Translations under genes and position numbers: made by a program | Shown: piece by piece, positions 26,142 to 34,992 of the stretch | How the letters are laid out: each line of letters starts with the position of its first letter | Numbering within the stretch: position 1 is the first letter of the stretch | The notes under the pieces: model-generated | Databases searched by the model: none | What the model saw: the letters and a program-made list of their open reading frames with translations, nothing else | Told to the model about the DNA's origin: nothing | Source of the DNA: Alphaproteobacteria bacterium | Lineage (GTDB): Bacteria > Pseudomonadota > Alphaproteobacteria > Rickettsiales > UBA8987 | Direction of reading: 5' to 3' | DNA: 41,884 bases | Assembly (NCBI GenBank): GCA_030429725.1 | Contig: JAUIEX010000013.1 | Coordinates: forward strand, 1-41,884

Positions 26142-27413
26142 TTAGTAGGCCAGACCCAGATTTACATTCACGCTGTTAATGGTGTGATCTTCGGTATCAA
26201 GGCTGGAATCGCGATCTTCCACCGCCCACTGGCCGCCGATGGCAACGCCACGGCGCACCCACCATTTTGCCCCTGCCCTGGCGGAAAGCACATCATCCTC
26301 GCGCCCGGCATTGCTGCCACTTTCAAACTGATCCAGCTGATAGCCGGCACCACCAAACAGCACCACATTACGTTTGACTTCATGCTCCAATGTGGCGTTC
26401 ACGCCGGTGCTAAGATAGCCGGAACTGTTCAACGCGGCGGATTCCACCACTTCCTGTGAAATATCCAGCCCCACACTGGTCAGCTTGGTTGGCAGCCACA
26501 GCAACCCACCGGAAAGCGCCACACTCTCAATGGGATCATAAAGTGCATCATTGTCGTAATTCTGCTCCAGATAGCCCACGGCCAGCTCTCCCTTCACCGC
26601 GCCGGTGATTTCCACCGCCGCACCGGTGGCCACATGGAAACCGTTGGAATCTTTCGCGGCGAAGCTGGCTTTGTCATAATTCCGCCAGTTCAGCCCGCCT
26701 TCCACAAATGCGTCATAGCCCGGCATAACCTCATAGCTGACCCGCGTGGAAACCGCCATTTCGTCATGGTCACGGTCGCTATTGGTAATCAGCGCGCCGC
26801 TGGCGGCACGAATGTCATCATAGCTGTTGCGGGTAGCCTGCGCCTTGACCATCGCGCCCACGCGCCCCACTTCGCGTTGATACCACACGGCGCCTTTCAG
26901 CTGATTATATTCCGTTGGCGTCAGCCCGTTAACATCGTTCGGGTTGCCCCGGCTTTCATGCAGCTGCGCATAAGAGATGCTGCCATTGAGATTATTGCCC
27001 TCATTAATATCGAGGGTGCCATTAGCCCCCACCACAATATCTTCATAATCCTCGGAATCAACATCCTGATGGCGGCCGATGATTCCGGTGGCGGAAACGG
27101 CCAGATGGTGGCGGTTCCAGTCCGAAACAATCGCCACGCTGGGCGCGGTAACCAGCACCTGATCGGATTGCTCATTGCCGTTAGTGGCATAGATATTATC
27201 ACTGTAAGAGCCTTTGACATCCACGCTGGGGGAGATGATAAAGGCTCCGGCGCGTTTTCCCAGCGGGTTGACCCCCTGACGTGGGCGCTCCATTACGGAA
27301 AGATGCGGCGCGGTCTGCGCCTGCGCGGCGGCGATGGAGGGCGCAAGGGCGCTGAGCAGCCCCGCCAGCGCGGTAAAAGAAAGGATCATTTTCGTGGAAA
27401 GGGAATCATGCAT
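26142..27413 (-). CDS. outer-membrane beta-barrel protein (putative beta-barrel porin 2 type)
   Basis: A 423-residue exported protein. A signal peptide is clear (hydrophobic 9-27, cut likely near AIAAAQA). The mature N-terminus RQGVNPLGKRAGAFIISPS, then SYSDNIYATN, matches the pattern of BBP2-type barrels encoded in alphaproteobacterial exopolysaccharide loci. The rest is rich in alternating strands and Asp/Asn turns and ends in the strand NVNLGLAY with an aromatic last residue, as expected for an outer-membrane barrel. It lies downstream of an O-antigen-ligase-like gene on the same strand, so a role in surface polysaccharide export or secretion is likely but inferred. Confidence 0.8.
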   Translation of the reverse strand: MHDSLSTKMILSFTALAGLLSALAPSIAAAQAQTAPHLSVMERPRQGVNPLGKRAGAFIISPSVDVKGSYSDNIYATNGNEQSDQVLVTAPSVAIVSDWNRHHLAVSATGIIGRHQDVDSEDYEDIVVGANGTLDINEGNNLNGSISYAQLHESRGNPNDVNGLTPTEYNQLKGAVWYQREVGRVGAMVKAQATRNSYDDIRAASGALITNSDRDHDEMAVSTRVSYEVMPGYDAFVEGGLNWRNYDKASFAAKDSNGFHVATGAAVEITGAVKGELAVGYLEQNYDNDALYDPIESVALSGGLLWLPTKLTSVGLDISQEVVESAALNSSGYLSTGVNATLEHEVKRNVVLFGGAGYQLDQFESGSNAGREDDVLSARAGAKWWVRRGVAIGGQWAVEDRDSSLDTEDHTINSVNVNLGLAY

Positions 27414-27518
27414 ACTGGCCTCATCTTAAAAAATCATTATTGATGTTAGGTCTGCCCCGAAGCGCCTGCAAAGGCAAGTGAAAATGCCGCCAAAAGCGCG
27501 GCAATATGTTACGAGGGG

Positions 27519-28811
27519 CTATCCGATCCGCACCAGTTGGCGGCTGATCATCCGGCAGAAGGCTGCCAGCAGCATCGTGGCATAGCCCATGGTGGCATTA
27601 TGGAAAAAGGTTTCCACCGCACCCACCAGCAGGCCATAAGACAGCATGCCCATCACCGCCACCTGCAGGGCAACCAGATGCGGCATGTAGCGCCCGGCGG
27701 CGGGAATACCACGCCCGATATCGCGGATATAGGCAATGATGAAAGCAATGAACAGGCCAAAGCCCAGCACGCCGGTTTCTCCCAGATACCACGCCCACCA
27801 CTGATCCGTCAGGTGGGAGGTGTTCGCCCCGCGCGCGCCGGGCATGGAGGAAAAGCCATATTCGTGATAGATAGTGCTATATTCCTTGATACTGGCCACG
27901 CTGCCAAAATTGCCCGGCCCCGCACCCAGCCCGCCGGTGTTTTTATTGATGTCGATAGCGGTGAAAATCAGCCTTGTGCGCACGGCGCGATCCGGATCGG
28001 CATAGATGGCGATTTGTTCCTGAATCAGGAAAAACCCAATGAGCAGCACCGGCAAAGCCAACAGCCCCTGTGCTACCAGCCGCTGCACCACAACCGAGCG
28101 CCGCCCCAGATAATATTCCAGCACCAGCAGCACAAAACCCACACTTAAAACCATGAAGAACAGCAACCGCACCCGGCTGGCCAGAAACACAATCAGCAGC
28201 AACATCACCAGCAGGCCAAGATATTTTTGCCGGCGCGTCATGCGATAAAGCACCAGAAAATACATGAAGGCAAAAAGCGAAAACACCGCCATGATAAACG
28301 GGTGAAAGAAAGGCCCCCGCGCCGGCTCAAAACCAAAGCGCTTGGTGAAGCGTGGCCCCGGAATGGGGTTGACCGGCAGTGCCACATCCAACAGCAGCAC
28401 CATCAGGAAAAGTGAAACCACCATGATGATCATCACCCGCTCCACAAACCGTCCCAGCTTTTGCGCCTGATCGGGCGTAACGGCCATCATCTCCCCGGCC
28501 AGAAAAACCAGAAACGGCTTCACCAGCAGGAAAATGCCCATGGCCATCGTGCTTAAGCGGTTATCCGTATTCACCGAAAGCAGGGCGATCAGCAGGGAAA
28601 AAGCCACAAACCAGCCCAGGCTTGGCGGTAAATTAATGCGGCGGTTCCATAAGGCGTGGATTAAAATCAGCCCGCCGACCGCGCCAAAAAACAGCTCATC
28701 GGCAAAGCTTTTGAGCGTGCCTGGCAGCAGGGAAATATAATCGCTGGCGGGGATCGACACCACGAAAAATCCAACCAGTGCGCATAACAGAATGATTCGT
28801 TGCAGCATCAT
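27519..28811 (-). CDS. O-antigen ligase/polymerase-like membrane protein
   Basis: A 430-residue polytopic protein with about 11-12 membrane helices. A large periplasmic loop (about 270-345) holds GGLGAGPGNFGS and, after it, SHLTDQWWAWYLGETGVLG, the arrangement seen in the Wzy_C/WaaL superfamily. These proteins polymerise or ligate polysaccharide from undecaprenyl carriers on the periplasmic side. With the outer-membrane barrel gene downstream (105-base gap), it suggests a small surface-polysaccharide unit. No glycosyltransferases or Wza/Wzc genes are next to it. A TAGACACTATT site lies just upstream of its start. Confidence 0.82.
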   Translation of the reverse strand: MMLQRIILLCALVGFFVVSIPASDYISLLPGTLKSFADELFFGAVGGLILIHALWNRRINLPPSLGWFVAFSLLIALLSVNTDNRLSTMAMGIFLLVKPFLVFLAGEMMAVTPDQAQKLGRFVERVMIIMVVSLFLMVLLLDVALPVNPIPGPRFTKRFGFEPARGPFFHPFIMAVFSLFAFMYFLVLYRMTRRQKYLGLLVMLLLIVFLASRVRLLFFMVLSVGFVLLVLEYYLGRRSVVVQRLVAQGLLALPVLLIGFFLIQEQIAIYADPDRAVRTRLIFTAIDINKNTGGLGAGPGNFGSVASIKEYSTIYHEYGFSSMPGARGANTSHLTDQWWAWYLGETGVLGFGLFIAFIIAYIRDIGRGIPAAGRYMPHLVALQVAVMGMLSYGLLVGAVETFFHNATMGYATMLLAAFCRMISRQLVRIG

Positions 28812-28818
28812 TTGGTGC

Positions 28819-28829
28819 TAGACACTATT
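28819..28829 (+). promoter_or_regulatory. TAGACACTATT site shared with the 25012-25039 palindrome
   Basis: The 11 bases TAGACACTATT are identical to the right half of the palindrome at 25012-25039 read on the minus strand. It lies 8 bases before the start of the ligase-like gene and in the divergent region to chpT. It may be a half-site of the same regulator; only one arm is present here. Confidence 0.35.
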
Positions 28830-28993
28830 GTTTGCTTTTGCAAGCTGCCTTGGCAGGAGAGTTATGCCCGCAATATCACAGGCGGGAAGAACAACCCCCG
28901 GTTTTATGCGTGTCACAAAAACACCATCTTGTGTCTTCCGCTCCACCATGTATGACTGGTAGCCACGAAAAAGCCCACGGTTAGGAGAGCTCC

Positions 28994-29644
28994 ATGGTGC
29001 AAGATGTTGTTGAATCGCTGGAATTTGCGCAGATGCTTAATACGCGCTTCTGCCATGATATGGCCGGCCCGGTGAGCGCGGTGAATAACGGGCTGGATTT
29101 TTTACAGGCCGAAGATGCGCAGGACATGCGGGAACAGGCGTTTTCCCTGCTGTCGCTGAGTGCTTCGGAATCCTTTGCCAAGCTGCGTATGTATCGCATT
29201 GCGTTTGGCGTGGCGAAACCAAGCCTTGAAAGCCCGGTGGATGAGATGAAAGAGGTGGTGGCCGATTATTTTAAACATGGAAAAATTACGCTGGATTGGC
29301 CGCCGCGCCCGGAGGACGGGTTTCAGGAAAAATTGATGAATCCGGTACGCCAGATGCTGGCCTGCATGATGATGATCACGTCATCTGCGCTGATTTATGG
29401 CGGCAATATTACCGTGCGGCGAATTGCCGACGGTGACACCCGCCTGATCCGCATCAGCGGGGAAGGCCAGCGGATTAAGGATGATGATAATCTCCGAAAT
29501 ATTCTCATTGAGCGGCGGAATGAGCCGGAGCTTTCCAGCCAGAATGTGCCATTTTATTATGCGCGCTATCTGCTGGAGCAGCAAAAAATGAAGTGGGATG
29601 TGAAGGTGGAAGCCAACCACATTATTTTTAACATGCATTATTGA
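28994..29644 (+). CDS. chpT: histidine phosphotransferase ChpT
   Basis: A 216-residue protein of the ChpT family. It dimerises through an N-terminal helical hairpin with the phospho-accepting His in RFCHDMAGPVSAVNNGLDFL (His21). The C-terminal part resembles a degenerate kinase ATPase fold without ATP-binding boxes. In Caulobacter it relays phosphate from CckA to CtrA and CpdR, controlling the cell cycle. ATG 28994 is preceded by TTAGGAGAG. Neither cckA nor ctrA is in the window. It is divergent from the polysaccharide genes and convergent with purA. Confidence 0.92.
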   Translation: MVQDVVESLEFAQMLNTRFCHDMAGPVSAVNNGLDFLQAEDAQDMREQAFSLLSLSASESFAKLRMYRIAFGVAKPSLESPVDEMKEVVADYFKHGKITLDWPPRPEDGFQEKLMNPVRQMLACMMMITSSALIYGGNITVRRIADGDTRLIRISGEGQRIKDDDNLRNILIERRNEPELSSQNVPFYYARYLLEQQKMKWDVKVEANHIIFNMHY

Positions 29645-29674
29645 TCATAGCGCCATATCCATTACCTTCGAAAA

Positions 29675-29737
29675 TTGTCATCCCCGCGGCTTGTCTCGTC
29701 GTAGCGTTTGCGCATAGACGGAAAGCGGGAATGACAA
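29675..29737. repeat. REP-like palindrome between chpT and purA
   Basis: Arms TTGTCATCCCCGC (29675-29687) and GCGGGAATGACAA (29725-29737) pair at 12 of 13 positions around a 37-base centre. The TTGTCATTCCCGC type of arm is common in dispersed palindromic repeats of many bacteria. It sits between convergent genes, the usual place for such elements, where it may also act as a terminator. I see only one copy in this window. Confidence 0.65.
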
Positions 29738-29767
29738 ACCAGTAGGCCGGATGCAACGAGACACTGC

Positions 29768-31057
29768 CTAATATTCAAACGGATCCTTAATCAGGATGGT
29801 ATCCTGACGCTCCGGACTGGTGGAAACCACGGAAACCGGGGTGCCGATCAGCTCCTCAATGCGGCGAACATAATGGGTGGCCGCCGGGGGGAGGTCTTTA
29901 AAGGAACGCGCGCCCACGGTGCTTTCGCTCCAGCCGGGAAGGGTTTCATAGACAGCTTCCACGCCGGCCTGCGCGGCGATGGAGGCAGGGAGGTAATCCA
30001 GCTCCTGCCCTTGATAGCGATAGCCGGTGCAGATTTTAATTTCAGGCATGCCGTCCATCACATCCAGCTTGGTCAGCGCAATGCCGGAAATGCCGGCCAG
30101 CTTCACCGTTTGGCGCACTAACACGGCATCAAACCAGCCGCATCTTCGCTTGCGCCCGGTGACCGTGCCAAATTCATGGCCACGCTCGCCCAGAAGCTGG
30201 CCAATGTCATTATCCTGCTCCGTCGGAAAAGGGCCTTCGCCCACGCGTGTGGTGTATGCTTTGGTGATGCCAAGCACGTAAGCGCCGCTCTGCATGCCAA
30301 GGCCGCTGCCGCCGAAGGCGGTGGAAGAAACGGTGTTGGAGGAGGTGACGAACGGATAAGTGCCGTGATCCACATCCAGCAGCAGCCCCTGCGCCCCTTC
30401 AAACAGAATGCGCTTTCCTGCCCGCGCCAGCTGATCCAGCTCTTTCCAGACCGGCTTGGCATAAGGCAATAATTGCTCACGAATTTCTTTCAGAAAGCCG
30501 ATTAAATCCTGTGGCTGAATTTCCTCCACCCCCAGCCCACGGCGATAGACATTATGATGCTGCAGCAAGGCATCCACGCGCTCGGCCATGATGGCGTCAT
30601 CGGTCAGATCGCACAGACGAATCGCGCGGCGACCCACCTTATCTTCATAGGCCGGGCCGATGCCGCGCCCGGTGGTGCCGATCTTATGTTTGCGCATGCC
30701 TTCGGCGGAAGAATCCATCTGTTGATGCACAGGCAGAATCAGCGCCACATTTTCAGCGATCATTAATGTTTCCGGCGTGATTTCCACGCCATGCTCGCGG
30801 ATGCGCGCCATTTCATCCAGCAACGCCTTCGGATCCACCACCACGCCGTTGCCGATGATGGAAAGCTTGTTTGGGCGCACCACGCCGCTGGGCAGCAGCG
30901 AAAGCTTATAGACCTTACCGTCAATCACCAGTGTATGGCCGGCATTATGCCCGCCCTGAAAGCGCACGATCACATCGGCCGTTTCCGACAGCCAGTCTAC
31001 AATCTTACCTTTTCCTTCATCGCCCCACTGGGAGCCAACCACGATGACATTGGTCAT
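29768..31057 (-). CDS. purA: adenylosuccinate synthetase
   Basis: A 429-residue enzyme that joins IMP and aspartate with GTP in AMP synthesis. The N-terminal P-loop [14 protein letters not shown], the GGHNAGHT segment, [16 protein letters not shown] and [12 protein letters not shown] are all intact. ATG 31057 follows GAGAGAG; a GTG 12 bases earlier is less likely. It has standard length. It is divergent from the AEC transporter gene. Confidence 0.97.
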   Translation of the reverse strand: MTNVIVVGSQWGDEGKGKIVDWLSETADVIVRFQGGHNAGHTLVIDGKVYKLSLLPSGVVRPNKLSIIGNGVVVDPKALLDEMARIREHGVEITPETLMIAENVALILPVHQQMDSSAEGMRKHKIGTTGRGIGPAYEDKVGRRAIRLCDLTDDAIMAERVDALLQHHNVYRRGLGVEEIQPQDLIGFLKEIREQLLPYAKPVWKELDQLARAGKRILFEGAQGLLLDVDHGTYPFVTSSNTVSSTAFGGSGLGMQSGAYVLGITKAYTTRVGEGPFPTEQDNDIGQLLGERGHEFGTVTGRKRRCGWFDAVLVRQTVKLAGISGIALTKLDVMDGMPEIKICTGYRYQGQELDYLPASIAAQAGVEAVYETLPGWSESTVGARSFKDLPPAATHYVRRIEELIGTPVSVVSTSPERQDTILIKDPFEY

Positions 31058-31171
31058 AATCTCTCTCACCCCAATCTTGTGAATTAAGCCGCCGGAATGT
31101 AGCGGCTCAGCTGCGGCCTGTCATCCATTACTTTCCGCTGGCTTCTTGGCGGAATTTTCGCATGATGGGGC

Positions 31172-32095
31172 ATGAGTGAAATTTTAGATGCCGCTATCCC
31201 TGTTTTCGGGCTGATCTGGCTGGGCTATTTCTTTTACCGCATCGATATGCCGGGCAGGGAGTTCTGGCCGCTGGCGGAGAAAATGACCTACCATGTATTT
31301 CTGCCGGCGCTGTTTTTTGTGGCCATTCAACGGGCTGATTTTGATGCGCTGGAGAATATCGGCGGGCTGATTCTGGCGGTGGTGTTATGCTCACTGGGCA
31401 CGTCGCTGGCGGCGTTCATCGTGCATTATGTCTGGCTGAAGCTGGACGGCAAACGCTTTGCCAGCTTTTATCAGGGCAGTATCCGCTTTAATAATTACAT
31501 CGGCATTCCGCTGATTGTTTCACTTTTCGGGGAAGAAGGGCTGCTGATTTATGCGGTGATTATCGGCGTTTCCATCCCGCTATCCAACATTCTGGTGGTG
31601 CTGGTGATGACCCATTATGCCAGCGAGGAAGCGGTGAGCGCACGGCGGATGGCACGCGCGGTTTACCGTAATCCGCTGATTATCTGGTCGCTGTTAGGGG
31701 TGACGGCGAATGTGCTGCATGTGCCGCTTTTTTATGCCGGGGACATGCTGCAATTTTTTGCCGCTGCGGCCACGGCGCTGGGACTGCTGACGGTGGGTGC
31801 GGGCATTGATTTTGAGGCGATCACCTCCTCCAAGCGCAATCTGGCGGTGGTCAGTGTGCTGAAACTGGTCATCAACCCGCTGTTGATGCTGGGCGTGTGC
31901 CTGCTTTGCGGGGTGGGTGGCGTGGTGATGCAGGTGGCCATCATCTATGCCGCACTGCCGGTGGCGGCTTCGTCCTATATCATGAGCCGGCAATTTGGCG
32001 CCCACGCACCGCTGATGGCCAGTATCATCATCCTCACCACTTTGCTGGCGATGGGCAGCCTGCCGGCTTTGTTGCTGATACTGGGTGTGGGATAG
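31172..32095 (+). CDS. AEC-family transporter
   Basis: A 307-residue inner-membrane protein with about 10 helices, in two five-helix halves. The opening IPVFGLIWLGYFFYR, the central FNNYIGIPLIVSLFGEEG and the ending segment YIMSRQFGAHAPLMASIIILTT match the auxin efflux carrier (AEC) family, which in bacteria exports or imports small organic acids. The substrate is unknown. The next gene starts 18 bases later and is probably co-transcribed. Confidence 0.9.
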   Translation: MSEILDAAIPVFGLIWLGYFFYRIDMPGREFWPLAEKMTYHVFLPALFFVAIQRADFDALENIGGLILAVVLCSLGTSLAAFIVHYVWLKLDGKRFASFYQGSIRFNNYIGIPLIVSLFGEEGLLIYAVIIGVSIPLSNILVVLVMTHYASEEAVSARRMARAVYRNPLIIWSLLGVTANVLHVPLFYAGDMLQFFAAAATALGLLTVGAGIDFEAITSSKRNLAVVSVLKLVINPLLMLGVCLLCGVGGVVMQVAIIYAALPVAASSYIMSRQFGAHAPLMASIIILTTLLAMGSLPALLLILGVG

Positions 32096-32113
32096 GGTTG
32101 TTCCGGAAGCGAT

Positions 32114-33151
32114 ATGAACCAGCATTGCCCGCTAATCTGGATTCTGAAAGATGACCGCGCCGGGAATTATGCCCAGCAGCGCGGCATTGCCGAGGCGCTG
32201 GTGGCGCAGCAGGGCGGCGGTGAAATTGCGGAGAAGGCGGTGGCGTTTAATGTGCTTTCGCGCCTGCCATTTGGGGCATGTTTGGCGGCGTGTGGTGTGC
32301 GTGATAAGGCCCGGCTGCTTCCGGCCGATGGCCAGCGCTGGCCGGATGTGATTCTCAGCGCCGGGCGGCGGCATGTGCCGGTGGCGCTGTGGCTGAAGCG
32401 GCAGGCCGCTAATTTCGGTAAAAAAACGGTGATTGCCCATTCCATGTGGCCGGGGAAGGATCATCCGCAGCTGGATCTGATCATCACCCCGGCGCATGAT
32501 GGCATCGCCACGCGGAAAAAAGGCGCGCTTTGTGTAACATCCGGCGCGCCGCATGGCCTAACCCCGGAAAAGCTACGGGCGGCAGAAATGCAATGGCGTG
32601 GAAAATTTGCCGCCTTGCCGCGCCCGCATTGCGTGATGCTGGTGGGCGGAAAAACCCGAAAAACCGACATCTCCCGCGCGGATGTGGCGGAGCTGGCTGT
32701 GGCTGCATGGCATCTGGCCGGGGATGGTGGCAGTGTGCTGGTTTCCACCAGCCGACGCACGTCAAAAGCGGCGCAAGGCAGGCTGGAGATGTATGAAAAG
32801 CGGTTGAAGGAGAAGCCGTTTTTACTGTTTCACCCCGATCAGGGCGGCGGAAATCCTTATCCGGCGCTGTTGGAAACGGCGGATATCCTGCTGGTGACGG
32901 GGGATAGCATTGCGATGCTTTCTGAGGCCGCCTCGCTGGGTAAAAAGCTGGTGGTGCTTTCGCATGATAAGCTTGCACCGAAGAAGCATCGGCGGTTTCA
33001 TCAGGCGCTGGCAGAAGGGCAGCACGCGCTGCTGTGGGACGGAAAAGACACGGCAGAGATGCTTGCCCGGCTGGAAAATTTTCAGCCGATAGCGCTGGAA
33101 AATCCGGCGGCGCAGGCCGCGGAGGCAATTTGGCGGCTGTTTGTTGCCTGA
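32114..33151 (+). CDS. mitochondrial fission ELM1-like protein (DUF1022)
   Basis: A 345-residue protein of the ELM1-like family found widely in alphaproteobacteria and in plant mitochondria. Characteristic are IWILKDDRAGNYAQQRGIAEAL at the N-terminus, MLVGGKTRK in the middle, STSRRTS, and TGDSIAMLSEAASLGKKLVV near 275. The fold resembles GT-B glycosyltransferases, so a role in transferring sugar to a surface polymer is possible; in plants the homologue affects mitochondrial fission. The bacterial function is not established. It follows the AEC gene and precedes crcB in a plus-strand run. Confidence 0.85.
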   Translation: MNQHCPLIWILKDDRAGNYAQQRGIAEALVAQQGGGEIAEKAVAFNVLSRLPFGACLAACGVRDKARLLPADGQRWPDVILSAGRRHVPVALWLKRQAANFGKKTVIAHSMWPGKDHPQLDLIITPAHDGIATRKKGALCVTSGAPHGLTPEKLRAAEMQWRGKFAALPRPHCVMLVGGKTRKTDISRADVAELAVAAWHLAGDGGSVLVSTSRRTSKAAQGRLEMYEKRLKEKPFLLFHPDQGGGNPYPALLETADILLVTGDSIAMLSEAASLGKKLVVLSHDKLAPKKHRRFHQALAEGQHALLWDGKDTAEMLARLENFQPIALENPAAQAAEAIWRLFVA

Positions 33152-33201
33152 AGAGGGTGGAAAAGCCATGCATGCTGCAAAGGCTGGTTAAGCGTAGGAA
33201 A

Positions 33202-33621
33202 ATGCGCTATGAGTGGGGCATGATGGGCGGAATTGCAGTAGGAATGATAGCGGCAGGCGGTGCCATAGGCACGATGCTGCGCGCGATGCTGGTGGGGCGG
33301 CTTCTGCCGTTTACCGCCACGCTGAATTTTCCGGTAGGCATTCTGACGGTGAATATTCTGGGGTCGTTCACCATGGGGGTGCTGGTGGGCATTCTGATGC
33401 GTGTTTCCGAAGGTGGCTATAGTCAGGGTACGCTGTATCTGTTTTTCGGCGCGGGCGTGCTGGGTGGCTTTACAACCTTTTCAGCCTTTGCGCTGGATAT
33501 TGTTTTCATGATTCAAAAAGGTCAGTATCAGCACATGGCACTGTATATTGTGCTTTCCGTTGGGCTTTCCGTGGCGGCGGTGCTGGGCGGAATGCTGCTG
33601 ACGCGGCCAAAGATTTTTTAG
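33202..33621 (+). CDS. crcB: fluoride channel CrcB/Fluc
   Basis: A 139-residue four-helix membrane protein. The motifs GGAIGTMLRAML, NILGSFTMGVLVG and GGFTTFSAFALD (family: GGFTTFSTF) identify a Fluc/CrcB subunit, which forms dimers that export fluoride. The start is uncertain: ATG 33202 has TAGGA just before it, and ATG 33220 or 33223 would give 132-133 residues, nearer the usual size. I saw no fluoride riboswitch upstream. The RluC-type gene begins 14 bases after its stop. Confidence 0.93.
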   Translation: MRYEWGMMGGIAVGMIAAGGAIGTMLRAMLVGRLLPFTATLNFPVGILTVNILGSFTMGVLVGILMRVSEGGYSQGTLYLFFGAGVLGGFTTFSAFALDIVFMIQKGQYQHMALYIVLSVGLSVAAVLGGMLLTRPKIF

Positions 33622-33635
33622 ATTCAGGACTAACC

Positions 33636-34565
33636 ATGCAGGAAATGCAGATTACACAAGCGCAGGACGGCATGCGCCTGACACGCTGGCTGAAAACGGC
33701 GCGGCCGGATATGCCTTTCGGGCTGGTGCAGAAATTGCTGCGCAAAGGAGCCATTCGCGTGGACGGGCAGCGCGTTAAGAAGGATCAGAAGCTGCAATCC
33801 GGGCAGTGCGTGCAATTGCCGGATGTTGAGCAGCGGGAAACGGAAAGCAGGGACGTGCAGCCGGGGATGAATGGCACACAGGCAATGCGGGCGCTGACGC
33901 CGATGATTATTTTTGAGAATAAGCATTTTATTGCGCTCAACAAACCGGCCGGGCTGGCCGTGCAGGGTGGCAGCGGGGTGAGGCACTCGGTGGATCGCAT
34001 CATTTGGGGCGCCGCGCAGGAAATGGGCCCGTTGAAATTGACCCATCGGCTGGATAAGGACACCAGCGGCGTGTTGCTGCTGGCGCGTTCGCGCCTTGCG
34101 GCGGAAGCGGCGACAAAAGCCTTCAAAGCGCGGGAATTTACGAAGATTTATCAGGCATTATTGGTGGGTGTTCCCCAACCGCAGGAAGGCACATGGAAAG
34201 AAAAACTGGCTATTGCCGGGGAATCCGGCCGCAATGAAAAAACCATGGTGGATGCGGAAAACGGCCAGCGCGCCATCACACATTACCGGGTGATGGACAA
34301 GGCAGGGAAGGTTGTTTCGCTTGTGGAACTAACCCCGGAATCCGGGCGCAAGCACCAGTTGCGCGTGCATGCGGCGCATCATAACGTGCCGATTGTGGGG
34401 GATGGAAAATATGGCGGGAAAGAGGCCTTCATCACCGGCGTGCCGAACCAGATGATGCTCCATGCGGCGCAGCTGACGCATAATCAGCTGCTGGGTGAAA
34501 AACTGCAACTGGAAGCGCCCCTGCCGCCGCATATGGCCGAAGCGCGCAACGTGCTGGGCTTTTGA
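33636..34565 (+). CDS. RluA/RluC-family 23S rRNA pseudouridine synthase
   Basis: A 309-residue enzyme. An N-terminal S4 RNA-binding domain (about 10-75) is followed by the catalytic domain with HRLDKDTSGVLLLARS, whose Asp is the nucleophile. PESGRKHQLRVHAAHH and GDGKYGG are also typical. The S4-containing form and length fit RluC (positions 955, 2504 and 2580 of E. coli 23S rRNA); the exact target cannot be read from the sequence. It is 14 bases behind crcB, a pairing seen in other alphaproteobacteria. Confidence 0.92.
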   Translation: MQEMQITQAQDGMRLTRWLKTARPDMPFGLVQKLLRKGAIRVDGQRVKKDQKLQSGQCVQLPDVEQRETESRDVQPGMNGTQAMRALTPMIIFENKHFIALNKPAGLAVQGGSGVRHSVDRIIWGAAQEMGPLKLTHRLDKDTSGVLLLARSRLAAEAATKAFKAREFTKIYQALLVGVPQPQEGTWKEKLAIAGESGRNEKTMVDAENGQRAITHYRVMDKAGKVVSLVELTPESGRKHQLRVHAAHHNVPIVGDGKYGGKEAFITGVPNQMMLHAAQLTHNQLLGEKLQLEAPLPPHMAEARNVLGF

Positions 34566-34628
34566 GGCGTGGTTGCAAAGGTGGCGGCACGGGGCACGGG
34601 GCTTAGTAAAAGGTGAGGCAGCAGACGC

Positions 34629-34901
34629 ATGGCGGATTTATTTTCACTGGCACCACCGGCGGCGGGAACAATTTTTAACGTGCGGGTGCGTGCGAATGCG
34701 GCGGAAAGCCGGTTAGTGACGGAATATGATGAGGCGGGGATGCGCCGCTTTCGCATTTATGTGACGGCGCAGCCCGTGAAAGGAAAATCCAATGCGGCGA
34801 TGTTAAAACTTCTGGGCGAAGAGCTGGGCGTTCCGCCCGCGCGGCTGGCGATTCGGCACGGGCAGTTTGTGCGTGATAAAATGGTGGAAGTGCTGCCTTA
34901 A
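34629..34901 (+). CDS. DUF167 (YggU-type) small protein
   Basis: A 90-residue protein. VRVRANAAESRLV, YVTAQPVKGKSNAAMLKLLGEE and IRHGQFVRDKMVEV follow the DUF167 pattern (A..PVdGkAN....la...v....v.i..G..sr.K). The biochemical function of the family is unknown. A GGTGAGG site lies upstream of ATG 34629. Confidence 0.88.
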   Translation: MADLFSLAPPAAGTIFNVRVRANAAESRLVTEYDEAGMRRFRIYVTAQPVKGKSNAAMLKLLGEELGVPPARLAIRHGQFVRDKMVEVLP

Positions 34902-34992
34902 AAAGCCGCTTGCCGGCGGCGGAGATTCATTAAAAGATTGTGAGGGTTTGCCGGTTAGCCCAGACTTCGCAAGGAAGTTTTTGGAGGAAGGT

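Noticed and set aside
27485-27503. TGCCGC / GCGGCA hairpin between the barrel and ligase-like genes
   Set aside because: Short stem without a T-run; the two genes may still be co-transcribed.
33152-33201. Fluoride riboswitch before crcB
   Set aside because: The gap is only about 50 bases and has no pseudoknot-like crcB motif that I can recognise.
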